Positions 24,778 through 33,135 of a DNA stretch of 51,491 bases are shown here, piece by piece. The position numbers and the translations under genes are program-made. The notes beneath the pieces are model-generated. The model made no database searches, was not told where the DNA came from, and saw nothing but the letters and a program-made list of their open reading frames with translations. The DNA lies in the NCBI GenBank assembly GCA_030065975.1, contig JASJCN010000003.1, positions 1 to 51,491 on the forward strand, in the 5' to 3' direction. This DNA is from Myxococcota bacterium (GTDB taxonomy: Bacteria; Myxococcota_A; UBA9160; UBA6930). The number at the start of each line of letters is the position of its first letter. Within the stretch, counting starts at the first letter, position 1.

Positions 24778-25968
24778 TCAGCGGTTCAGCACCACCGGCA
24801 TCGACTCCCAGCCCTGCACGAACTCGGTGCGAATGCGCGTGAGCTCCCCTTCCTTGACCTCGTACTCCGGAGCCTCGGAGAGGAGCTTCTCGAAGCAGAG
24901 CTTGCCTTCCATCTTGGCGAAGTGCTGGCCGATGCAGGCGTGGATGCCGTGGCCGAAGGTGAGGATGCGCGCAGGCCTTCGATGGATGTCGAAGGTGTCG
25001 GGATCCTCGAACTCGCGGGGGTCGCGATTGGCCGACGGATAGAGGAAGAGGATCGGCTTGTCCGCGGGGATGTCGACGCCGTGGAACGACACGGGCTTCG
25101 TCGTCACCCGCATCAGGAACTGGGTCGGCATGTCGTAGCGGAGGCCCTCGTGATAGGCGCCCGGGATCAGGCTCGGGTCCTTCACGCACTCGGCCCGCTG
25201 CTCGGCGTGCTGCCAGAGCCGATGGGCGGCGCTGGCGAAGGTCTTGGGAAAGGTCTCCGAGCCGCCGATGATCAGCATCGAGAGGTGCGAGGCGGCCGCC
25301 TCTACCTCGAGCTGCTTGCCACCCACTTCGGTGGTGCAGATCAGGTCGACCACGCTGCCGGTGCTCGCCTCGCCGCCGCGGCGCTTCATGATCAGCTCGC
25401 CGAAGTAGCCGAACATCTCGTTCATGGCGGCCAGACCGTCCTCGGTCATGCCCTCCACGCCTTCCTCGCGGCCGAAGAAGCGCCACACCAGGGCGTTGAG
25501 TCGGTCGGCGTCCTCCATCGGGAAGCCGTTCGCGAGGCACGCGACCTTGACCGAGACCTCGGCGGCGAACTCGTTGAAGAGGTCGACCTCGTCCTTGCCT
25601 TCCACCCGGGCCCACGACTCGTCGACGATGGCCTGGATCTCCGGCACGAGCTTCCGCACCACGCCGGGCGTGAAGTGCTTCGCCATCTTCGAGCGCAGCT
25701 CGGTGTGCTCGGGCGGGTCCATCATGTTGATCATGGGCGTCACCGGCTGGACCTTCGTCAGCAGGTGGGAGGCCGTGGTGCCCTTGGCGGCGGTGTAGTG
25801 GTCGGCATCCATCGACGCCGTCCAGATGTCCTCGAAGCGGGAGAGCGCGTAGGCGTCCCACTTCTCGAGGTGGTAGCAGGGGGCCTCCTCGCGCAGGCGC
25901 GCATAGATCGCCTGGGGGTTCTCGATCACCTCTTCGGAGTACGGGTCGTAGTTCAGGGGCTGGGACAT
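24778..25968 (-). CDS. Cytochrome P450
   Basis: 396 residues of a bacterial class I P450. The haem-binding loop is FGHGIHACIG with the thiolate Cys345. The ExxR motif is Glu274-Arg277, and the I-helix oxygen-binding segment GGSET has Thr239. DPPEHTELR is the usual C-helix region. A start five codons upstream is possible, but MSQPLNYDPYSEE is the natural N-terminus. Needs a ferredoxin and reductase not seen here. Third gene of the operon after the flavoprotein and SRPBCC genes; hydroxylation of a steroid or terpenoid is the favoured role by context. Confidence 0.9.
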   Translation of the reverse strand: MSQPLNYDPYSEEVIENPQAIYARLREEAPCYHLEKWDAYALSRFEDIWTASMDADHYTAAKGTTASHLLTKVQPVTPMINMMDPPEHTELRSKMAKHFTPGVVRKLVPEIQAIVDESWARVEGKDEVDLFNEFAAEVSVKVACLANGFPMEDADRLNALVWRFFGREEGVEGMTEDGLAAMNEMFGYFGELIMKRRGGEASTGSVVDLICTTEVGGKQLEVEAAASHLSMLIIGGSETFPKTFASAAHRLWQHAEQRAECVKDPSLIPGAYHEGLRYDMPTQFLMRVTTKPVSFHGVDIPADKPILFLYPSANRDPREFEDPDTFDIHRRPARILTFGHGIHACIGQHFAKMEGKLCFEKLLSEAPEYEVKEGELTRIRTEFVQGWESMPVVLNR

Positions 25969-26010
25969 CGGGGCTCCGATCACGTGCGTGGCGTTCTTGT
26001 GCGTCGTGGC

Positions 26011-26601
26011 CTACTCGACGCCGTGGCGTTTCTCGAGCGTGGCCATGATCTGGTTCGCGAGGCCCTCGGCAGCGGGCATCATCATGGGCTTCATCATCGC
26101 GTTGACCATGGGGGCCATGGGCCCGCCCGGATCGACGCGGAGGCGGAACACGAGGCGCGACATGCCGCTTCCAGGGCCGGCATCGGCGCTCTCGGCACGC
26201 TCGGCCCGGCCGTGCACGAGGCCGTAGAAGAAGCGCGCGATGGCGGTGAACAGGCGCGTGAAGAAGCCGTCGCGCGGCGCCCCCGGCTCCGGGCTCGCCC
26301 CTTCTTCCTCGTGGACCGAGAGCAGGAAGGTTCCGCTCCCCTCCATCGGCTCGTTCAGGCCCTTCAGCGAGAAGCGCACGCGCTCGGGCCCGGCCCACTC
26401 GTCCACGTGCACGGCGAACTTGACGGTGCGCGCCAGCACGCCCACGTCGCCCTTGAGGACCCAGGTCGAGTCGTCCTCGGAGGCCTTCTCGTGGGACTCG
26501 TAGCCGGCCACGAAGGTGGCCCAGTTGTCCATCTCCCTCACGAACTCCCAGATCGTCTCGACCGGGAGCTTCGCCGTCGTCGTGTACTCGACCTCGGGCA
26601 A
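26011..26601 (-). CDS. SRPBCC (CoxG-like) protein
   Basis: 196 residues. The N-terminal START-like fold reads VEYTTTAKLPVETIWEFVREMDNWATFVAGYESHE and continues through VRFSLKGLNEPMEGSGTF, a hydrophobic-ligand cavity. The C-terminal third is Met-rich (MAPMVNAMMKPMMM) and hydrophobic, as in CoxG homologues that sit on membranes. It lies 4 bp after the flavoprotein gene and 42 bp before the P450 gene, so it is co-transcribed. It could shuttle the lipid substrate or redox carrier between the membrane and the P450. Confidence 0.78.
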   Translation of the reverse strand: MPEVEYTTTAKLPVETIWEFVREMDNWATFVAGYESHEKASEDDSTWVLKGDVGVLARTVKFAVHVDEWAGPERVRFSLKGLNEPMEGSGTFLLSVHEEEGASPEPGAPRDGFFTRLFTAIARFFYGLVHGRAERAESADAGPGSGMSRLVFRLRVDPGGPMAPMVNAMMKPMMMPAAEGLANQIMATLEKRHGVE

Positions 26602-26605
26602 CGGA

Positions 26606-28282
26606 CTAACGCGCCGGCTGGGCGGCCGCGTGGCGGCCGGCGACGTAGCCCCAGGTGATGGCGCGGGAGTTGGAGGTGCCGCTCTGGTAGCCGCCGCCGA
26701 TGTCGAGCAGTGCGGCGGAGTTGCCGACGGTGTAGAAGCCGCCGATGGCGTGGCCGCGTACGTGCTCGACCTGGGCGTCCAGGTTCCAGCGCAGGCCGTG
26801 GGAGTTGATGCCCACCGAGACGGGCCGCAGGCGGACCGCGTGGTAGGGCGGCTTCGTGAGCGGGCCCAGCAGCGGGTTCGGGTAGTCGGGGTCGCCCACC
26901 AGCCGGATCGCCCAGGGCATCGAGCCGCGGCCGAAGTCGGGATCCTCGCCCTTCTCGGCCCCCGCGTTGAAGTGCTCGATGGTGCGCTCGAGGGCGTCGG
27001 GGTCGACCTCGATGCGTTGGGCCAGCTCGCGGATCGAGTCGGCCACGATGACCATGCCTTCGGGAAGCGGCTGACCCGGCATGAAGGAGCCGAGCGGATA
27101 GCGGTCGCGGTAGCTGCCGTCGAAGATCAGGTGGATGTCGGTGTTCGGCTGCTCCTGCTTCTTGCCGTCCCACTCGCGGATGCGGGGCTGGTAGTCCTTG
27201 TAGAAGGACTCGTCGCAGAAGCGTTCGCCGGCCTTGTTCACCCAGATGGCGTGGGGGCAGCCGCCCTCCCAGGACGAGCGCCAGAGCGGGCGCCCGTCGA
27301 CCTCTTCGCCGGGGATCTGGTAGCCGTAGAAGAGGGCCAGGTTGGTGTTGGGCACCGAGGCGATGGCCGCGCCGATCTCCGGGCCCATCACCATGTGGTC
27401 GCCGTCGAGGTAGGCCGGGAAGACGCCGTTCCAGTCCTCCATCTCCTCGAACATGGTGGCCATGTCCTTGTTGTGGTCGTAGCCACCGACGGCGAGGATC
27501 ACGCCCTTGCGCGCCTTGACGAAGAAGTCCTTGCCCTCTCCCTCCCCGCCGCGTCTGGCACGGACGCCGATCACGTCGCCGTTCGCGTCGGTCACGAGCT
27601 CCTGCACCGGCGTCTCGGTGTAGGCGGGGATGCCGCGGTCGAGGATCGCGGCCTTCACGAAGAAGCCCATCAGGCCGGGGCCGAAGGTGCGCTTGTCCTC
27701 GGCGATGCGCTGGCCGAGGAGCTCGTAGTCCCACTCGGTCACCTTGGCGAGGCCGCCCCACTCGTACATCTCCTCGTGGAGCGCGCCCGGCGGCATGATC
27801 GGCGTGAGCCAGGTGTGGGCCTGCCACTCGCCGAGGGACGTGCCGTCGAAGAGGTCGACCGAGAGGTAGCGGCCGCTCTTCTTCGAGCCGGGCGCGTCGG
27901 GGTAGTAGTAGTCGGGCAGCCCCTGGCAGGCCTTCCACGCGACGCCGGCCTTCTCGCCGTAGTAGGCGATGGCCTCGTGCATGGTCTCGAGCAGCTTGCT
28001 CATGTGGGGCTCGCTATGGAAGCCCGCGCTCACGAACTCGTAGTACTGCCGGCCTTCCTCGCGCGTGTCCTCGAGCCCGAGCTCGAGCATCTTCTCGTTG
28101 GCGGGCACGAACACCTCGCCCCCGCCGAAGCCCGAGAGGCCGCCGAGCTTGCTCGCCTTCTCGAGGACGGCGCAGCTCGCGCCCTGGTCGTGGGCCACGA
28201 TGGCGGCCGCGAGGCCGCCGAGGCCAGAGCCGATGCTGACGACGTCGACCTCGACGTCCCACTGTGCGGGGGCTCCGGCCAT
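26606..28282 (-). CDS. FAD-dependent 3-ketosteroid delta1-dehydrogenase-like flavoprotein
   Basis: 558 residues. The N-terminal FAD-binding motif is GSGLGGLAAAIVAHDQG, then EKASKLGGLSGFGGG. The C-terminal GFYTVGNSAALLDIGGGYQSGTSNSRAITWGYVAGRHA closes the FAD domain. Length and motifs match the fumarate reductase/KstD family; KstD inserts the 1,2 double bond into ring A of 3-ketosteroids. I cannot fix the substrate: the region that should hold the catalytic tyrosines is rearranged relative to the KstD I remember. First gene of the operon, preceded by AGGAG and by the shared element at 28374-28403. Confidence 0.8.
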   Translation of the reverse strand: MAGAPAQWDVEVDVVSIGSGLGGLAAAIVAHDQGASCAVLEKASKLGGLSGFGGGEVFVPANEKMLELGLEDTREEGRQYYEFVSAGFHSEPHMSKLLETMHEAIAYYGEKAGVAWKACQGLPDYYYPDAPGSKKSGRYLSVDLFDGTSLGEWQAHTWLTPIMPPGALHEEMYEWGGLAKVTEWDYELLGQRIAEDKRTFGPGLMGFFVKAAILDRGIPAYTETPVQELVTDANGDVIGVRARRGGEGEGKDFFVKARKGVILAVGGYDHNKDMATMFEEMEDWNGVFPAYLDGDHMVMGPEIGAAIASVPNTNLALFYGYQIPGEEVDGRPLWRSSWEGGCPHAIWVNKAGERFCDESFYKDYQPRIREWDGKKQEQPNTDIHLIFDGSYRDRYPLGSFMPGQPLPEGMVIVADSIRELAQRIEVDPDALERTIEHFNAGAEKGEDPDFGRGSMPWAIRLVGDPDYPNPLLGPLTKPPYHAVRLRPVSVGINSHGLRWNLDAQVEHVRGHAIGGFYTVGNSAALLDIGGGYQSGTSNSRAITWGYVAGRHAAAQPAR

Positions 28283-28373
28283 GGGGGATCTCCTGCTTCG
28301 CTTCTGCGCCTCGGGCGTCGGCGCCGGGAGCCGCAGCCGGCTCGGTGGGGGCCGGCGGCGCTCGCAGTGAACG

Positions 28374-28403
28374 ATTACGGAACGTATAGTATCGTAATTC
28401 CCG
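28374..28403. promoter_or_regulatory. Regulatory element shared with the fadD3/fadE30 divergent promoter
   Basis: The segment CGTATAGTATCGTAATTCCC (28383-28402, followed by G) matches 41791-41811 at 20 of 21 bases. A TACG seven bases upstream is also kept in both copies. ATTACG (28374-28379) and CGTAAT (28393-28398) form the arms of a dyad centred on 28386. It lies between the ketosteroid dehydrogenase-like operon and tetR and includes a TATAGT that could act as -10. Confidence 0.75.
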
Positions 28404-28435
28404 GGCCGGCAAAGGGACGGCCAGGGGCCGTCGAG

Positions 28436-28468
28436 AATCCCTCAAGTATCCGAATCGATTGAGGAATT
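28436..28468. promoter_or_regulatory. Second inverted repeat upstream of tetR (10-13-10)
   Basis: AATCCCTCAA (28436-28445) and TTGAGGAATT (28459-28468) are inverted with one mismatch. The dyad lies 27 bases before the tetR start codon, in the expected leader, and is unlike the shared element; it may be a separate operator. Confidence 0.5.
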
Positions 28469-28495
28469 TCGAGGGCCCGCGAGATCGAGGCAGTC

Positions 28496-29077
28496 ATGAC
28501 CACCGAGCCCGAGAGCCCCACAGCCGGCCGACCGCGGAGCGAGGAGGCCCACCAGGCGATCCTCGACGCCACCCTGAGCCTGCTCCAGGAGGTGGGCTTC
28601 TCCGCGCTCACCGTGGAGGGCGTGGCCGGTCGGGCGGGCGTGGGCAAGGCCACCATCTACCGGCGCTGGCCCTCGAAGCTCCCCCTGGTGGTCGAGGCCT
28701 TCGGCCAGCTTCCGGGCCTCGAGGACCACGACACGGGCAGCCTCGCCGGCGATCTCAAGGCGATGCTGCGCGGCTACCTGTCGGCGTTCAACGACTCGCC
28801 GCTCGCGACGGTGCTGCCGAGCCTGGCCGGCGAGCGGCGGCACAACCCCCAGCTCTCGGAGCTGTTCGAGCCGGTCATGGCGGGACGGCGCGCACCGCTC
28901 CAGAGTGCGCTGCGCCGAGCCGTCGAGCGCGGCGAGCTTCCCGACGACATCGATCTGCGACTGGCGGCGGACCTGGTCGTCGGGCCGATTGCGGTGCGGC
29001 TCTTCTTCACCGGCGCAAAGCTGCATCCCGACATGGTCGATCCGATCGTCGACCTGGCGCTTCGGGGGCTGCGGTAG
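28496..29077 (+). CDS. TetR/AcrR family regulator, candidate controller of the steroid-like genes
   Basis: 193 residues: GRPRSEEAHQAILDATLSLLQEVGF ... AGVGKATIYRRWPSKLPLVVEAF is a textbook TetR helix-turn-helix of the type with TetR_C_11/16-like C-terminal domains. It is divergent from the flavoprotein-SRPBCC-P450-LLM-MFS operon. Because its intergenic region carries an element repeated in front of the FadD3/FadE30-like genes, it is the best candidate to control both loci, as KstR and KstR2 do in mycobacteria. The ligand would be a ring-derived CoA ester (inference). Confidence 0.87.
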   Translation: MTTEPESPTAGRPRSEEAHQAILDATLSLLQEVGFSALTVEGVAGRAGVGKATIYRRWPSKLPLVVEAFGQLPGLEDHDTGSLAGDLKAMLRGYLSAFNDSPLATVLPSLAGERRHNPQLSELFEPVMAGRRAPLQSALRRAVERGELPDDIDLRLAADLVVGPIAVRLFFTGAKLHPDMVDPIVDLALRGLR

Positions 29078-29086
29078 CCCTTCGCC

Positions 29087-30271
29087 TCACGCCGCTGCCT
29101 CTTGGGGAACGCCTCTTGCGAACACCAGGGCGGGATTCGTGAGGGGGGAGAGGTCGTCGAGGGGGTTGCCTTCGACGAGCAGGAGGTCGGCGGCGAGACC
29201 GGGGGCCAGGCGGCCGGTCTCGGATTCGATCTCGAGGGCGATGGCGGCTTCGCTCGTGGCCATGCGGAGCGTCCGTTCGGGGGAGAGGGCGGCGATCCGA
29301 GCGAAGACGTCGAGGGCGTGGGCGAGGTCGGCGTGGAAGACGCCGGGGATGCCGGCGTCGGTCGACGTCACGAAGGGGATCTCCCGGGCCAGCATGTCGC
29401 CGAAGGCCGCGCGGAGGCGTTGGAGCAGCTTCTCGGCCTTGGGGTCGAGCATCCGGCGCCAGCCCCGATTCACCGTCGGTGAGACGAAGCTCTGGTGGTG
29501 CTTGATCTTCGCGGCGATCTCCGGCTGGTAGTCCGAGGCCCAGCCCTCCTCGCCGACCCACGAGCAGTGCTCGATGGTGCGCACGCCGGCCCGGGCGGCG
29601 AAGTCGATGCCCTCGGTGCCGTGGCAGTGGGCGGCGACGGAGCGCCCCTGCTCGCCCGCGAACGCGACGATGCCCGACAGGGTCTCGAGGTCGAACTGCG
29701 CGCGGCTCGGCTGCGTGCCCTTCGTCATGCGCCCGCCCGTCGCCATCACCTTGATCCAGTCGGCTCCCCTATCGACCTGTCGGGTGATCACCCGCCGGGC
29801 CTCGGCGAGGTCGGCGGCTTCGCCGCCCCAGAAGTGGCAGTGTCCGCCCGGGCTCGTGACCGGCTGTCCGACGCACAGGAGCCGCGGCCCCGGAAGCTCT
29901 CCGCGCGCGATGCGGTCGCGCAGCAGGAGCTCGAAGCCGGTGCCGCCGCCCAGATCGCGCGCCGTGGTGATCCCCGCCTGGACCATGCCCCGGGCGCGCT
30001 CGGCCATGGGGGGCAGCAGCTCCTCCTCGGCGGGGGCGTAGCCCGGCGGCGGCGGCTCCTTGTGCTCGGGGTCGAGCTCCATGTGGACGTGGGCGTCGAT
30101 CAGCCCCGGCAGGGCGAAGAGGCCGCCGCAGTCCCGGGTCTCGCTGCCCGGAGCGAGCTCCCGGGCGTCACCGATCGCCCGGATCCGGCCGTCGGAGATC
30201 CGGATGGCGTCGGCGTCGAGGGTCTCTCTTCCGTCCCAGATGCGGAGACCCGTCAAGGTGGTGTCGTTCAT
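29087..30271 (-). CDS. Metal-dependent amidohydrolase
   Basis: 394 residues. The metal ligands of the amidohydrolase superfamily are all visible: His61-x-His63 (DAHVH), the carboxylatable Lys174 (WIKVMATGG), His215 (AAHCHG), His235 (IEHCS) and Asp305 (STDAG). A beta-sandwich flanks the barrel (LRIWDGRETL ... LLLVEGNPLDDLS). It resembles imidazolonepropionase/Xaa-Pro dipeptidase-like hydrolases of broad cyclic amide, lactone or peptide specificity. An upstream in-frame start at 30343 was rejected; MNDTTLTGLRIWDG is the family N-terminus and the start lies in a palindrome. Confidence 0.88.
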   Translation of the reverse strand: MNDTTLTGLRIWDGRETLDADAIRISDGRIRAIGDARELAPGSETRDCGGLFALPGLIDAHVHMELDPEHKEPPPPGYAPAEEELLPPMAERARGMVQAGITTARDLGGGTGFELLLRDRIARGELPGPRLLCVGQPVTSPGGHCHFWGGEAADLAEARRVITRQVDRGADWIKVMATGGRMTKGTQPSRAQFDLETLSGIVAFAGEQGRSVAAHCHGTEGIDFAARAGVRTIEHCSWVGEEGWASDYQPEIAAKIKHHQSFVSPTVNRGWRRMLDPKAEKLLQRLRAAFGDMLAREIPFVTSTDAGIPGVFHADLAHALDVFARIAALSPERTLRMATSEAAIALEIESETGRLAPGLAADLLLVEGNPLDDLSPLTNPALVFARGVPQEAAA

Positions 30272-30286
30272 GGTATGCGTATACCA
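30271..30286. promoter_or_regulatory. 16-bp near-palindrome at the amidohydrolase start
   Basis: TGGTATGCGTATACCA has one mismatched pair. It covers the base before the amidohydrolase ATG and its likely -10 region, between two divergent genes. Probably an operator; no adjacent regulator other than the tetR at 28496. Confidence 0.5.
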
Positions 30287-30317
30287 CCCGACACGAGGAT
30301 TGCCTCGGAGAGCCCCC

Positions 30318-31292
30318 TTGCGCCCCCTGCCCCGGCCGCCCATTCCGATCGACTCCCTGCTTCCCGACCCGGGTCTCGTGCGTCGACTCGTCGAGGCGAA
30401 CGCACCGTACTGGCCCGTGCAGCGCTACTTCTCGAGCGCCGCCGAGTACGGAGCGCTCTCCGGCGACCGGGAGGCGAGGCAGATGTTCGTGGCCCCGGTG
30501 TTCCGGGGCGACTGGGCCATCGGGGGCAAGCCGCGCATCGAGGGACTCGAGCCGATCCTTCACCACGAGGGGTTGATCGATTCCGCGGGTCGGCTCTTCG
30601 ACGGCGAGATCGTCCGGCCCTTCGCCGTCTACGCCAACCTCACCTGGCAGCTTCCCTTCCATCAGGGCGGCGGCCACACCGACGTCCCCGCCTTCCGCGG
30701 CATCGATCGCAGTCGTCACCCGATCTGGCTGCTCACGGTGATGGGACACTCGGGCCTCTTCGCGGAGGAGCAGATCCGCATCGCGACGGCCGTCGCGTGG
30801 TTCTACGAAGGCGTGGGCGGCGGCTTCGAGTACTGGCCCGAGGGGCCGCTCGGCGTCTGCTGCGTGCACGAGGGCCGCATCCACAACACCGCGATCCTCG
30901 GCGACAACGACCTGATGTACCACCGCGTGCGGCCCACCGGCGAGCCGGGCCGGGGGATCGTCCAGGGCATGAGCACGGACAGCCTGCTCCACCATGAGGG
31001 TGCGGGCACCTGGCGGGTCGCCGAAGGCGAGCGGGAGCTCGCGCGCTTCGAGTGGCCCGCACTGCGCACGAGCGTCTCGTGGAAGGCGTACGTCTTCGCC
31101 GACGCGAGCGAGGCGCGCCGCGTCGACGAGGGCCGCGACGCCCTCACCCTGGATGCCGTCTTCGAGCGCTTCCACGCGGATCTCGAGCGCCGCGGAGTCC
31201 CCTGCGAGCGGCCGCGCGACCCGATGCGCGACACCGGTTTCGTGCGGCTCCTCGCCAGCACCTACGTCCAGGAGCCCACGCTTCCGAGCTGA
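30318..31292 (+). CDS. Unrecognised protein with an HxD...H pattern, possible Fe(II) dioxygenase
   Basis: 324 residues from a TTG with GGAGAG five bases upstream. I do not recognise the family. The middle part has WQLPFHQGGGHTDVPAF (His120, Asp122) and NTAILGDNDLMYHRVRPTG (His202, Arg203/Arg205), a spacing that would fit the HxD...H iron site and Arg of 2-oxoglutarate or related cupin-fold oxygenases. It also has a distinctive GFEYWPEGPLGVCCVHEGRIHN block with two adjacent Cys. Divergent from the amidohydrolase across the 16-bp palindrome. No signal peptide or membrane segment. Confidence 0.65.
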   Translation: MRPLPRPPIPIDSLLPDPGLVRRLVEANAPYWPVQRYFSSAAEYGALSGDREARQMFVAPVFRGDWAIGGKPRIEGLEPILHHEGLIDSAGRLFDGEIVRPFAVYANLTWQLPFHQGGGHTDVPAFRGIDRSRHPIWLLTVMGHSGLFAEEQIRIATAVAWFYEGVGGGFEYWPEGPLGVCCVHEGRIHNTAILGDNDLMYHRVRPTGEPGRGIVQGMSTDSLLHHEGAGTWRVAEGERELARFEWPALRTSVSWKAYVFADASEARRVDEGRDALTLDAVFERFHADLERRGVPCERPRDPMRDTGFVRLLASTYVQEPTLPS

Positions 31293-31312
31293 ACGGGCGG
31301 ACGGGTATCGGA

Positions 31313-31687
31313 CTAGCGCCGGACGATCATCACCTCGACCTGCCCCTTCGGGCCGATCCACCAGGAAGCCGCCCAGGAGACGAGGCTCACCACGACGCTC
31401 CCGAGCAGGGCCGAGCCGAAGCCGTCGATCGAGAACTGCGAGAGCAGGCGGGCGACCAGCGCCAGCATGCCCGCGTTGATCGCCAGCAGGAAGAGGCCCA
31501 GGGTGACGACGGTGATCGGCAGGGTGAGGAACACGATCACGGGCCGCAGGACGGCGTTGACCAGACCCAGCAGCAGGGCGGCGGCGAGGATCGTCCAGCC
31601 TCCCTCGATGTGGATCCCCGAGACGATCTCGGCCGCGAGCCACAGGCCCGCGGCGGTGATGGCGGTGCGGAGGGCGAGTCCCGTCAT
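31313..31687 (-). CDS. Four-helix membrane protein of the PF04020 type
   Basis: 124 residues, nearly all in four hydrophobic helices; ILAAALLLGLVNAVLRPVIVFLTLPITVVTLGLFLLAINA is the signature of the widespread family named after a mycobacterial phage holin superfamily. The name does not imply phage origin and no phage gene is near. Function unknown. TAGGCT lies six bases before its ATG. Confidence 0.85.
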   Translation of the reverse strand: MTGLALRTAITAAGLWLAAEIVSGIHIEGGWTILAAALLLGLVNAVLRPVIVFLTLPITVVTLGLFLLAINAGMLALVARLLSQFSIDGFGSALLGSVVVSLVSWAASWWIGPKGQVEVMIVRR

Positions 31688-31693
31688 GTGGGA

Positions 31694-31699
31694 AGCCTA
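31694..31699 (-). promoter_or_regulatory. Putative -10 element (leaderless) of the PF04020-type gene
   Basis: TAGGCT on the minus strand six bases upstream of the ATG at 31687. Confidence 0.4.
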
Positions 31700-31715
31700 G
31701 CTCTCGCAGCCTCTC

Positions 31716-32639
31716 TCAGGCGACGGCGATGTCCCGGGCTTCCGGGCGCTCGGCCTTGCGCGGCTCGAAGCGGCCGGCGTGCTCGCGCGCGAAGCGCGCC
31801 CCGTCCCGGCGGCCGAGATCGAAGGTTGCCTGCACTCGCTCGGGGCTGGTGTAGTCCCACTTGTCGATCGGCACCTCTTCCGAGGGGGCCACGTAGGTGC
31901 GGCCGTCGACCCGCGGGATCCGCTCGGCCGGGCGGTGGCTCGAGAGCAGGACCAGGGTCGCCCGCGACTCGGGAACCAGCTCGACGGGGACGCCGTCGAC
32001 CACGCCGCCATCGACCACCGGACGGCCCTGCCGCCAGTAGAGGGGGATGGCGGGCGGAATGCACGAGGATTGCAGGATCAGGTCCTCGAGCTCCTCGGGG
32101 CTGTCGCACTCGTGGACGGCGACCGACTCCGAGTGGAAGCCTGCGCGCATGCCCCAGGGCCCGTGGAGATCGCGCTCCAGCCAGCGCTTGGCGTACATGG
32201 CGACCGTCCCGAGGGCGAGGGTGCCGTAGTGCCCCGCCCACTCGGGCGGCCGCCCGAGGAGCACGCGGATCTCCGGGCCGGCGTAGAGCTGCGCCATGGC
32301 CTCTTCGTCGGTCGTCGTGCGGATCGTCTCGCGGTAGAGCTGCTCCTGGGGAAACACGGGCTGCCCCCGAAGCGCGTTCCACGGATAGCTGTTGGATGGG
32401 TTGCGACGGGCGGCGTCCTTGAAGACCTCGAGCGCTTCGTGCATGCGGCCCGCCATCAACGCGCACGCCATGGCCGAGCCGGCGGAGACGGCGCCGATCA
32501 CATCCGGCTGCAGGTCGAGGACGGGAGCCGCTTCGGTCCAGAAGCCGGCTTGCCAGAAGCAGCGGCACCCTCCGCCCGAGAACACCACGGCATCGAAGGG
32601 TTCGTGCGGGGGCCTCTCCGTCGGGGGTGCAAAGGACAT
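31716..32639 (-). CDS. Patatin-like phospholipase
   Basis: 307 residues. The oxyanion-hole segment is FSGGGCRCFW (residues 20-29), the nucleophile is Ser52 in AVSAGSAM (first Gly of GxSxG replaced by Ala), and the catalytic Asp210 lies in VVDGG. It would cleave acyl groups from phospholipids or other lipids by a Ser-Asp dyad. No signal peptide, so cytosolic. Alone on its strand with a TAGGAT nine bases before the ATG. Confidence 0.86.
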   Translation of the reverse strand: MSFAPPTERPPHEPFDAVVFSGGGCRCFWQAGFWTEAAPVLDLQPDVIGAVSAGSAMACALMAGRMHEALEVFKDAARRNPSNSYPWNALRGQPVFPQEQLYRETIRTTTDEEAMAQLYAGPEIRVLLGRPPEWAGHYGTLALGTVAMYAKRWLERDLHGPWGMRAGFHSESVAVHECDSPEELEDLILQSSCIPPAIPLYWRQGRPVVDGGVVDGVPVELVPESRATLVLLSSHRPAERIPRVDGRTYVAPSEEVPIDKWDYTSPERVQATFDLGRRDGARFAREHAGRFEPRKAERPEARDIAVA

Positions 32640-32648
32640 GGGTGGTCG

Positions 32649-32654
32649 ATCCTA
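32649..32654 (-). promoter_or_regulatory. Putative -10 element (leaderless) of the patatin gene
   Basis: TAGGAT on the minus strand nine bases upstream of the ATG at 32639. Confidence 0.4.
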
Positions 32655-32895
32655 ACCCGGTAGGTCCCCGTCCCGCCCACGGAAGTGACGCCCGGTGCAG
32701 CACGGGCCGGCGCGCTGCGTGCAAGCCGTGTGCAGCCCGGTCCAGAGCCGTTCGTAATCGAAGTGACTCCTGATTCGTTGTGTAAACGAGCCGGCTCGCA
32801 CGGCGACGCGCAACGTATGGGTAGAAATCCCGTCTGCCGCCGTGAAATCCATGTGCTAATTCCGGGACGTTGATCGGTGTGAGGAGATACGAGCG

Positions 32896-33090
32896 GTGGC
32901 TCAATCAAGATCGAGAGACTGGAACGCAATCGTCGAACGACTCAACCGGAGCGCGAGTGGTGAGCTCAAGATCCGGATGGGATCGCCGGGCAGCGCACAA
33001 GTGACGCGCTGCCGCCTGCTGGCTCAGTGGCGGAACCTGCAGGCAGAGACGGTGGGTAGCACCCTGGTGCTTCGGCTTCCCCAAGCCTGA
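32896..33090 (+). CDS. Small basic hypothetical protein, 64 residues
   Basis: GTG start with GAGGAG about ten bases upstream. The product begins AQSRSRDWNAIVERLNRSASG and ends STLVLRLPQA, with Arg-rich helices and a C-terminal beta-strand pattern. The 256 bp before it are less GC-rich than the rest of the window and contain no other gene, which suits a promoter region. A 10-bp-stem hairpin follows 20 bp after the stop. No family recognised. Confidence 0.5.
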   Translation: MAQSRSRDWNAIVERLNRSASGELKIRMGSPGSAQVTRCRLLAQWRNLQAETVGSTLVLRLPQA

Positions 33091-33110
33091 AGCGCCCGAC
33101 ACCACGCTGA

Positions 33111-33135
33111 GAGCCGACGCCTGGCGCGTCGGCTC
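33111..33135. terminator. Perfect 10-bp-stem hairpin between convergent genes
   Basis: GAGCCGACGC, loop CTGGC, GCGTCGGCTC. It lies between the small gene ending at 33090 and the lipoprotein gene ending at 33239 on the other strand. No U-tract follows on either strand, so termination is likely but unproven. Confidence 0.5.

Noticed and set aside
31313-31687. Prophage signal from a holin-named family
   Set aside because: The PF04020 family is widespread in bacterial chromosomes and no other phage gene is nearby.
32812-32832. Third copy of the shared regulatory element (AACGTATGGGTAGAAATCCCG-like)
   Set aside because: Only a loose resemblance; it needs a two-base gap and several mismatches, and the TACG spacing is absent.
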